NCBI GenBank assembly: GCA_900768805.1
Contig: CAAGEF010000054.1
Span: 1-16,529 of the forward strand
Length of the DNA: 16,529 nucleotides
Direction: 5' to 3'
Source of the DNA: Clostridia bacterium
GTDB lineage: Bacteria > Bacillota > Clostridia > TANB77 > CAG-508
Shown: piece after piece, positions 1-12,100 of the stretch
How the letters are laid out: each line of letters opens with the position of its first letter
Numbering within the stretch: the stretch's first letter is position 1
Program-made: the position numbers and the translations under genes
Notes under the pieces: model-generated
What the model was told of the DNA's origin: nothing
Database searches by the model: none
What the model saw: the letters and a program-made list of their open reading frames with translations, nothing else

Positions 1-156
1 AGTTACTTCCCCATCTGCTACTGAATAGATTTCTGTATGGTGAACTCCAGAAATATCTATTCCTGTATGCATTTTTTCTTCTCCTGTTACTGGATGAACT
101 CTCATTCCATATTCTGATGTTATTGTATATTCACAACCTATTGGAAGAATGAAATC
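1..156 (-). other. M23 (LytM-type) metallopeptidase domain, start only
   Basis: After a short linker, the frame reads DFILPIGCEYTITSEYGMRV, then HPVTGEEKMHTGIDI and YSVADGEV before the window ends. This is the M23 start: F-x-x-P-I-x-x-x-x-x-I-T-S-x-Y-G-M-R-x-H-P-V-T-G, then H-T-G-I-D-I and A-D-G-x-V. The first two zinc ligands are visible, His at 69-67 and Asp at 57-55. The usual third ligand and catalytic His (H-x-H) would lie beyond the edge. M23 enzymes are endopeptidases that cut peptide cross-bridges in peptidoglycan. The loop SGVHHTEIYS replaces the common A-P-x-G-T-P-V-Y-A. Activity cannot be judged until the remainder is seen. Confidence 0.88.
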
Positions 157-3100
157 TTCTTTTATGTTTTCCACAATTTGCTCACTTGCTGTGAAATTCG
201 CTGATAGCATCATCACTTGTACATTAGGATTTACCCATTCAATTACTTCTGCTTTTTTACTATAATTTGCTTTCAAAATATCAATATCTAATTCATTTAC
301 AATTCCATCTTCATTTAAGTCATATATAGCATTCTCATCATTTACCCCTTCCTGATTTACTATATTTACTCCATATTTATCTGTTATTGCTACTAAATCA
401 TCTATTTCTATTTCTCCTGTTTCTACTACATCTCCAGCAATTATTTTATATTCGTCTATTGTTGTTGTTTCATCTTCTGTTAATTCTATATTTGTTACTG
501 TATAACTTAAATATCCTGATTTTTTAACCACAATATCATAAGTTTCTTCTAATTCATCTGCTATACCATTACTATTTATATCTGTTATACTATCTAAATC
601 TTTAATATAAATTAATATTTTAAATGTACCATCTTCATTTGTTTGTATTTTTGCAATTTCTTCTCTTGGGTCAACAGTGTCTCCTATTATTCTTGTATCA
701 CTTGATTTATATACTGTCACTTCTGAAATATATTTTTCTTCCGTATTTTCTGTCATTATTCTTCCTGCTATATATGTTCCTTTTAGAATATTAATTACCA
801 ATATACTTTCACTCTTCGTACCATCTTCTGCAATTACTTCTATTGGTACTTGTATTTTTTCTTTTCCTATAAATTCCTCATTTGCTATTACAACTTGTTT
901 TGATGGTGTTTCATAAATTCCAGAAGTATTTATATCTATTCTTGCATAATTTCCTGTTACTGTACTACTATTTAAAGCAGTTGCTATTATATTAATACTT
1001 TCTAAATTTTCTGGTAACTTCATATTGTAGTTTCCATCACTATCTGCATTTAATACTTTATCATTTACCTTTAACTCAATTTGAGTATCATTAGAACCTC
1101 TAATTAATATAATATTATATGTTTTTACAGTTGTTTCATCTGATGCAGTAACCACAACTGGTATAACAAATCTATCTTGTGATAAATCACTACAATCTAG
1201 TACACCTTTATCCTCTTGTCTTACCACTTGATTATCACCTAACCTAATATTAGCATAACTATATATTGTTTTTGCTTCAATTAATACTGTTGTTGCTAAC
1301 TTTGGAATCATAACTGTATAAGTTTCTCCATCTTCTACGTCTGGATATCTTAATATATCATTTACTTTTAAATATTCTAAGGCTGTGTCATTTGATATAT
1401 GTACAAGTTCTATTGTATATTCTTGTTCATATCCAGCTTCTGATTTTGCTTTTACTTTAAAGCTCTTTCCTGCAACATTTTCTTCTAAATTCACAATTGT
1501 TTTTAAAGAAGCTTGATAATCATTTTCCTCATATTCTAAAGTTGTATAATCACTTTCTGATAATACAAATAACTCAAAATCAGTTTTTGTATTGTTTACT
1601 AAAAACCTATACGTGTGTGTTGTTGAATCGTATGAATTTGCTTCATTATCATCTACCGTTACTGTATTTAAATTTACATTTGTAGATATTTTATTTATAT
1701 ATAAATATGTTACTTTAGTTATTCCTGATTGTGACCTTACAGTAATCGGTACTATTGTTTGTTTACTATTTGACATTGTAATAGCTTGTTCAGATATATG
1801 CAATTTTTCATCACCTAGGACAATTCTTACATATGCTAATTCATGATTTGTTACAGCTTTTACTACTGGAGAATTAACTGTATCTAAAACATTTGCTATA
1901 TATTTGCCTTCTTCATTTTGTCTTATTAAAATTCCATCTACATATATTTCTTTTAAGGTTGTATCTGTACTCATTTTTTCTATATTTAAAGTATATACAG
2001 ATGATTCTTTACCGCTTTCTGAAATAATTTTAAAGTATATTATAGTTTTCTCTTGTATTGTTGGAATATTCATTATTAAACTTCCTTTACCTTGACTTGA
2101 TGAACCAGTTTCATCTAAATATGTTTCTCCATTTTCTGTCGTTCTTATAATATTAGCTGTTTCTGATTCTGCTGTTATTTCAACTTGTCCGTAAGTTACA
2201 GTATCATATATGTAAGAAATTAATTTATTCTCTTCATCTGCATTTTCGGCTAATTCATTATTTACTTTTACTGATGTTATATTGCTATTATCTGATACTT
2301 TTTCAATGTAAATTATAGTGTTTATTGTATTTCCCTGCTGTGATATTATAGTTACTGGAAGTTGTGTTACTTTGCTTATAGTATCTAAAGTAACTGTTTT
2401 TTCTAATACATTTATTTCAGATTTTCCATCAAAACTTACTGTTGCGAATTCATTATTTGCTACTACTTTTACTTTTGCAGTATTCTCTGTCACAGCTACA
2501 TAGTAAGTTCCATCTGCATATATTAAATCATCCGAATTTGGCATGATTTCTATATCGTTAATATATACATTTCTTATCATAGCATCTTCTGATTTACGTA
2601 TACATTGTAATGTATATTCCTGCTCTGTTCCATCCTCTGCTGTTACTTTAAAATTAGTTTCATATATTTGTTGTGTTAAATCACTTGTATCTATTACAAA
2701 GTTCAATTGTTCAACACTAGAAACTTCACTATTATCCTCCATAATATGACTAATACTTGAATACTCTACTCCTGCAAGTATTTCCACATTTGTGTAAGTA
2801 GCATAGCTATCAAAATATGCCACATATTTTCCATCTACAAAACTACATTTTTCTCCATCTACTTTTACTGTTTCTACACTCGTATCGTGTGAAATGATAT
2901 TCAAAGTTAAGGTATATGTATAATTTGTTCCATCCTCAGCCATTACTTTAATAGGTATTATTAGAAGTCTATTATTGCCTTTACTTACAGTTTCTACACC
3001 TTCTTTTAAAGTAGCAGTTTTATTATTAATTGAAACTTTAGATGTATCTACTGGTAATGTCACATCTATTTCTGATAATTCTTTTTCATTTGTTACTGTA

Positions 3101-6100
3101 GTTTCATAATTTCCAGATTCATTTGGTAAAACTTCAACTCCATCAACTTCTAATGTTTGAATTCCAATTTCATCTGATAATTGTATAAGCTGTAAATATC
3201 TTGTTTCTTGTGTTCCATCTGCTGCAGTTAATCCTATCGTTAATTGAGTAATTCCTAAACCATTTAATTGTTTATTTAAGATAACCGTTCCCTTTGTAGT
3301 ATTATTAGCATCTACTGTAATATTTGTAAAAATTGAAACAGGTGTTATTGTAATTTCTGATTCTGTTAAATTTTTATTTACAACTATTTTATAAGTATTT
3401 GTATTATTATCATAATTTACTACATTTCTAGATATAATCGTAGTTTCATCTGTATCGTAATCAGTTACAGTTATACTTTCTAATTCTAAATTACTACTAA
3501 CTCTTTCTATTTTTAAAGTATAATTCTTTTCTTCTCCATTTTCAGATGTAACAACTACTGTGAATTCTTTTGTTTCTCCATCTATAACTTCTAGCTCACC
3601 TGTTAATATACCAGTTTGTTCTTCAAGTAATACATTTCCTTCTAAATCTTCAACTCTTACCTTTGCATTTTCATCTTTCAATTTAATATCCACTGGATAT
3701 CTATCTTTTCCTGCAACTGTTGAAGAATATATTGATTTATCACTACTTACTGTTGTTCCTAAAGAATCTACTTTTATGTATGTAATTCCTGTTTCGGTTG
3801 ATTTTTGTATTATCCATAAATCATATTCGCTTGTACCATAATCTTCACCATTATGAGAAATAACTTTAATTACATATTTTGTTGTTAAATCTGTTGTAGA
3901 TAATGTTTGAGTTGTGTTTAAAGTTCCTATAGCAGTAGCTAGTATATTGCCATTTAAATCTAATAATTGAATTGTTTGAGATGATTTATTGGCTGTAATA
4001 ACAATTTGAGGTTTATTGCCATTACTTACTAATTTTTCATATCTAGCTTTTTGCTCATCATAGTTTAAAGTTTCTGAATTAACATCAATGCTTGCTAATT
4101 CTAAATCTGGTTGTTTATATATGTTAACAGAATAATCCTTTTCAGTTCCATCTTCTGCTTGTATTTTTAAATTTACTACTATACTTCCTGTTGTTGCATA
4201 ATCACTTAAATCAACAGTTCTAGTAATATTATTTAATTCATAATTTTCTTCATCTATTAATTTTAACTTAGCAAGTACACTGTTTAATGTTATAGTTAAA
4301 TCTATTGTAGATAAGTCTTCATCTATATAAACATCTGCTTCATCTTCCCCTATATCTATATCTAGAACACCTTGACCAGTAATTGATTTTACAGTTGTAT
4401 CTGCTGATTTTTTCTCAACAATTAATTTTAATGTTTTAGTAGTTTCATCTTCTGCTATTACTTCAATTTCAATTATATTCAGCTCAACTGGTAATTTAAC
4501 TTTTACTATACTACCATTTTCCCCATTAATATTTACAGTAGATTTTGATGACTCTAAATTAACTGCTACAAAAGCATCTTCCACTCTATCAATCTTATAA
4601 TAGTAACTTCCATCCTCTTGAAGAATTGCATCATTTAAATTAATTTCATCTTTTCCAACTAGAACACTAATAATATTAGTGTTTGCTTCTAATTGCTCAA
4701 CCTCCAAGTTATAATCTTTTGCAGTTCCATCTTCTGCCACAATTTTAATAATATAAGTATAAACTGTTTTTTCATCTACAACATTTTCGGTTACAGTTGC
4801 AATATATGTATCATTTGTAGAATCATTAATAGTAGTTTTAGCATATACATCCTCTGCTGTCGCCTCTACTTTTATTTGCGTTACACTATTTTTTATTGTA
4901 GTTTTGTAATTTCCTTCTACATTAGGATTTACTATAACCCCATTTACTTGTAATATATCTAAATTAGTATTATTTGATTTTTCTAAAATTGCAATAGTAT
5001 ATTCTTGCTCTTCTAAACCATTTTGAGATGTAACTTTTACTTTTACAATTGTTTCTTCACCACTTTTAGCTACAGTAATTTTATCTGTTCCTATAGCCTT
5101 TTGATTTGTTTCTAATTCTAAAGTTGCCAGTAAATCACTTAATATAACTTCAACCTCATATTCTGAGTCTTCTCTTCTAATCTCATAACGATTTTTACCT
5201 TCTATGTATTTTGCTTCTTCTCCATTTACTGTAACCTTTTCAATATTAGTATCATCTGGTAAACCTTCAATTACAAGTATATACTCTTTTATTGTACCAT
5301 CTTCTGCCTTAACTCTAATTGGTACTTCAGTTTGTTTTGAGGTTATATCCACCTCTTTTGTAATTTCATGTAAAATATATTCCGTATTTTCTATTTTTAC
5401 CCAAGCATCTATTGGAGATATAGCATCTGTAACAGCCATTACTGAAACATTGTTTTTTGCTTCTAATAATGTATAATGATATTTTCCATCACTTTCTAAT
5501 GTTGCAACATTTCCATCAACTTCTACTTTAGATAAATTAGCATTACTAGATGTCTTTAAAATATTCAAGATATATTCAGTTTCACTTGCTTCATCTTCAG
5601 ATTTAACTTTTATTTTTACTGATGTTTCATCATTATTTAAAATAACTCTTTGTGTATCTTCATGTACTACATAACTTCCAGTATTTGCAACTTGTACTTT
5701 TGCTTTTGCATATGCAGTAATTCCAGTTACATATACATCTGTATAATCATTTGGAACTTTTACAATATATGTTCCATCATTTTCAAGTTTTGCTTCTATC
5801 TCATTATCCCCATTTGTTACATATATTCTATCAATACTAGAATCTGACTCTGCTTTTCTTATAATTACCTTATATTCTGATGAATTTTCATTTTCATCTG
5901 TTAAAGTAACTATATAGATATTTTCATTATCCGTTATTGATACAGTTTTTTCACTATCACCTTTTTCAGCATCATTATCAGCTATTTTAACATTTGTTGT
6001 TATATCATTTGCTATTACTCTAATTGTTGCCTCTTGCTCTGCTGATGGCAAATATGCAATATATGTAATTTTATCTGCTTCAGGTTCAATTACAGAACCA

Positions 6101-9100
6101 TTAACTATTAACATATTTAATTTTGGATTGGTTATATTTTCCTCTTCTCTATAAATATATAATATATATTCTTTAATTTCTTCATCTACTTTAACTTTAA
6201 CTGTAACAACTGTTGTGTCACTATCAATATCTATTGTATTTTCATTCATTTTTGCAACATAATTATTATTTGCAATACTTATCATAGATAAATTACTTTG
6301 ACCTGTTGCTATTATTTCTGCTAAATCACAATTTTTATCAACAGTTGTAGCATATACACCTTCTGAAATCTGCACAGCTTCTTTATCATTTACTTTTAAA
6401 CTAGATAAATTAAACATCTCATTTCTTTTATAAATAACAAGAGTATACTCTACTTCGTTTTCTGCTTCTGATTTAACAACAATCTTTACTTCCTTAGCTA
6501 ATTCATTTCCTATAATAATATTTTTAGTTTGTCTGTATAAAGTATAATCCAAACCATCTATACTTAAAGAACTATATACACTATTTGCTAAAACATCTAC
6601 TAAAGAAACATTTGTCCATTCATCAACAGCTACCTCATATCTTGTAAGACCTACTGGTGTAGCAGTTACAAAACTTTGATTGCCGACCTCATCTGTAGAT
6701 GTGACTGTTATTTTCTGAATTCCAATATCATCTGTTACTTTTTCTACAAACAATGTATACTCTAACTCTACTTCATAATCTCCATTATTATTTTGCACTC
6801 CTATTTTTATTGGAATTTTTGTTATTTTATTTGGCAACTCTACTTCTTTATTGAATGTACCATTATAACTCCATGTCATTCCATCATCAATACTTATTCT
6901 ATCTGTTAAATTATTTGTTATAACTTTTAAAATTCCTGTATCTTTATTTGTTACAACTTTTACTTTATATTTAATATTTTCTTCTGTTGATGTTTCATCT
7001 AAAACTGCAGATTCATCATTTAATGTAATTTTTGCAATTCTATCTAAATCTGGTTCTATTACTATCCTTGTAAGTTGTATACTTTCATTTGTAACCTTAT
7101 CTGTTATAGTAATATGTGCTGTTCCTTCAGATAAAGCTGTTAATTCACCTGGTTTTACTGAAACTACATTCTCATCATCTACTATCCATTCATATTCATC
7201 ACTTGAAATTTCATCATTTCCAAAGACATTAAATGCATCTCCTGTTATTTTTATATTTTCAACATCTCCAATAGTCATTGTATCAGTTTCAGGTTCAGTA
7301 TTAAATTTTCTATTACCAACCAAAATATGCTCTAATTCATTTTCTCTTGTTCCATTTCCTAAACTTCCATACTCATTATATCCCGTAGAATAAACATTTC
7401 CAGAATTCTCAATGATATATGTATTGTAATATCCTGCACCTATTGTAAAAGTATTCTCTCCATGACGATTTACTAATACTGGATTTTCTACCATATTTGT
7501 ATCTCCAGTACCTAATTCTCCATATACATTTTCACCAGATACATATGTTTTTTCATCTGCTGTTTGATACATGATATTACCATTTTTAACCGATATATCA
7601 ACTACTTTATTTGGAACTACAATTTGTGAAATAATTCCTGATTTATATTGATATACTTCATTATTAGATGTTAATACTATAATACTTTCATTTGTAACCT
7701 CTGCCTTAATGGCATTAGCTATTCCCAATAAAGCTCCATTTAAAATACTTCCATATCCAAAAACGGTTCCCTTTGCAGTTACAAATACACTTTGATTTTT
7801 TCCAGCAAAAATATCAAGTATTTTTTGACCATTACCTTCTAATATTATTGGTTCAAGAATATTCTCTCCAAGATTCTGAGTACCTAACTGACCATTAGTA
7901 TTGCTTCCCCAAACATAACTAATTCCATAACTATCAATTGCAATTGCAAAATCTTCTCCTGCTGTTATTTTTATTATATCTTTTAAGCCTTGAATTTGAG
8001 CTAATTTATTTCTAGATTTTGTTGTATCATTTCCTAATTGACCATTCTTATTATTTCCTACACTCCATACTGTTCCATCCTCTCTTAAAGCAATTATAAA
8101 GTCTTTTCCAACTTTTATATCTACATATGTAGCTAATATATTTGTTTTTAAAGGTATATCTTTTGTCAAATTATTTCCTATTCCAAGTCTTCCATCTGAA
8201 TTATATCCAAATGTCCAAACAGTTCCATCAGACTTCAAGGTTGCTGCAAAATTTTCTCCTGCCTCTATTTTTGGTGCAATTTGATTTTCCTCTAAAACAA
8301 CATTTACTAAAATACTGTATATTCTATTATCTAATGTTGAAGTAGCATTTACTCTTGTTGTTCCTACTTTATTACCTTTAACATTGCCATCTAAATCTAC
8401 TGTTGCAATATCATTATTTAAACTTGTATAAGTTAAATTATCTGCAAAATTTTCACTTAATTTAATTAAATTAAATGCATATGAACAATTTGATGAAATT
8501 TTTTCTATTCCATCTACTGCTATAGTTATCTGCGTTTTAGCTAATCCTGTTTCATCATTACCAACTTGAACAGGAATTTTAGATTTTGTTTTACTCTTTT
8601 CATTTTCATCACCATGTGTATAATCTCCACAGCCCCAAACTGTTCCGTCTGATTTTAACATTACTGTATAGCCATTTCCACTTGATACTTGAATCACATC
8701 ATCAATTGTTGTTAATTTTGTATATGAGTTTAAATTATTTTTTGAATTATTTCCTAATTCTCCACTTGAATTCAAACCATTTACAAGAACTTTATTACTA
8801 CTGTTTATAACAATTTGATAACCTCTTCCTCCATCTATATAGCGAATATTTTGTAAATCTGTAATTTTAGTAGGATTACTAATTATTACATCACTACTTC
8901 CTATTCCAAGTTCTTGATATATGTTAGCTCCCCAACTATATACTATTCCATCAGATTTAATAACTGTGTTATTTGAATCTCCAACTGAAATAGATATAAC
9001 CTTGTCTATACCTTCTACTTTTGTAAATTTATTTACTTTTCTTAAAGTATCAACAGCTCCTAATTCTCCATATAAATTAGATCCAGTTACAAAAACTTCT

Positions 9101-12100
9101 CCTGTGCTTTTTAATATCATAGTATGATTCTTACCAGCTTTTATATCAATTGCATCTGTAATGAATTTTGCCTTTGTTACAGAAATTTTAGAAGTATAAC
9201 TTTCTATACCACATTCACCATTTGCATTTAAGCCCCAAGAATATACTTCTCCTGTTCTACCAATTGCAAATGATGTATAACTTCCACATGATATATCTTT
9301 AATATCAGTAATTCCACTTACTTTTGTTGGTAATAATAAGTTTGTTTCTGTATTATTTCCTAACTGATAATAATTATTTCTTCCCCAAGACCATACATTG
9401 CCTTTACTATCTAAAGCTAAACAATGGTTTTCTCCAGTAGAAATCTTAGTTATAATTGTACCTTCTGGGAAAATTGCTTGTATTGGTTCATCTGTTGTCT
9501 TAACTTCTCCTATCCCCAATTCACCATACTCACCTTTTCCATAACACCAAACTGTTCCATCAACTTTTAACATTACTGTGTGCATTCCAGAAGTTTCTAC
9601 TTGTGGTTCAATTAACATACTAATATCATCTGGTTTAGTTCCACTTGGTAAAATTCTTAAACTAATAACAGCTATTTTATCAGTTCCTATTTCATTTGCA
9701 AGTACTGTTGTTCTACCTGATGACATTGTTATAATTTCACCGCTGTTTGAATTGATTAATGCTAAACTTTCATCTAAAACTTCATATCTTATATCACTTT
9801 GTTTATCTTCAAACAAATTAAAGTAATTTATCCATGCATCAATATCAAAAATTTGCCCTTCCTCTAATAATATTTCATTTGTGTTTGTTTCTATAATATT
9901 TTTTCCAACAATCTGTGCTTCAAAATAATTTGAATTCTTTGCATTTCCAAGTTGTCCTTCATCACCTTGACCCCAAGTGTATACATTTCCATCCTTTTTA
10001 TAAATAGCTGTATGTGTATATCCTGCTGATACTCTTTCTACATCATAGATATCCTCTTTTAAAATAGCATAACCACTTTCTTGTATTCCTCCACTTTCAA
10101 GATTATTACTAAATCCTAATTGCTTTTCACCATTTATACCAAAAGTATAAACTTTTCCATCCTTTGATACTACAATACTATATCTATCTCCAGCTGATAT
10201 TTCTACAATGTTTTGTAATATACTCTTATCATCAAGTTTAACTACTGTAGATATATTATTTTCTCTAGAAATTGTCGTTCCATCCCCCAATTGACCATAC
10301 ACATTTTTACCATAACTATATACTCTTCCAGACTCTCCAAGAGCTAACAAATGGTCTACTCCTTCTGATATTTGCACAATTCTCTCATCTAGTACTATTG
10401 GTGTTTGAGATGGAGCATATTCATTTAATGATATTAATATTTCCTTATTATCAGCTAATCTTCTTACAATTCCATCATCTGATAAATAATATTTTTTTCC
10501 TATATCTATTATGTTTTGATTTTCTTCTACTGTTATTAAACTTCCTTCATTATCAACTTCATCTGTTTCTACTATTTTTGTTATAGATAATATTGTTGGT
10601 GATTTTGTATATCCTTCACCCCAAGCATATACTGTTCCTTCTTTTGTAATTGCAAAAGATGTATTTCCATTTGCTGTTACTTTTTCTATATTAGTTATTT
10701 TTAACTCTACTGGCGCCTTATATGTTGTTGTATTTTCTGTACCTAATTGTCCTTTACTATTTAGTCCAAAACTATACACTTTTCCAGATTTTCCAAGTAA
10801 TAATGTATGATTTTGTCCAGCTGATAAATCTATTATTTTTTCTGATACTTCTATCTTCTCTGGTTTATTTTCGCTATTTGTATTACCTAGTCCAAGTTGT
10901 CCATATGTATTTCTACCAAAGCTCCATACCGTTCCATCTGAACGTAAAGCAATAGTGAATCCATCTCCATTTACAACTTTTGCTGAAACTTCTGCATCTA
11001 CATCATCTACTACATTTATCCATATATTTTTTATATAACCTTCTGTATTTTTTGCTATAAGATTTACTCTACCTATTTTATTACCTATAATTTTATAATT
11101 TGGTATAAATTCACTTATATTAGTTACTTCACTGTTATCTACACTTTCAATTTTTTCTAATGTAATTTCTTTTATATTTGTATTTTCTATACTTAACTCT
11201 TCATTTTGTGCTATATCTGTTTTCAAATTAAATGAATTACTTAGTGTAATAGAAATATCTTTATCACTATTTACTGATACTTTTATATATTCTGGATTTG
11301 TTATAATTTCAGTTTTCCCAATCTTCGTAAATATTTCCATGTTATCATTATTTTCTGTACCTAATTGTCCATTTGTGTTTAAGCCAACACTATACACAAA
11401 TCCATATTTATCTGATATACTAGAATGATTTTTCCCAGCTTCTACAATTTCAATTTTTTGTAAATCTAATTCATTACCATTTTTATCTTGTAAATTAACT
11501 ACTTGTGTTGCAAATGCAGTTTTAGTCTCTGTTATTCCTAATTTTTTATTTGAATTATCACCCCAAACATATAATTTTCCATCTAATGTTGCTGCCATTG
11601 ATGTTTTATTTCCAGCTGATATGGTAGCTACATCTTGTAAATATCCATTTTCGGTTTTCACTAAAGTTGGAACTGTCGCAGAAGTATAAGTTCCATTTCC
11701 AAGTTGTCCTAAATCACCATTTTCTAAACTATATACATATCCATCTAAACTCAATAATAAATAATGATCTTCTCCACAAGATACTTCACAAATATTACTT
11801 AAATATTGAAATGATTCTGTTGGATTACTTACAAGATACACAAGTCCATTTTCACCTAATAATAATTCCCCTGATATATCTGCTATTTTTACATTGCTTT
11901 CTATTTTCGTTGGCTCTGTATATCCTTCACCCCAAATATAAGCATTTCCATTTATATCTACTGCATAGAAATTATTTTTATAAGCATCTACTTTTATTAT
12001 ATTTGATAAATTTGCGACTTTTGTAGCAACTAATATATTTTCATTTTGCTCTATACCACTTTCATCTAAATACTTATTTTGTCCCCAAACATATACTTCA

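Noticed and set aside
784..7047. A CRISPR array or short tandem DNA repeat in the long repeated region
   Set aside because: The repetition is at the protein-fold level with about 300-base spacing and little nucleotide identity. No short direct repeats with uniform spacers are present.
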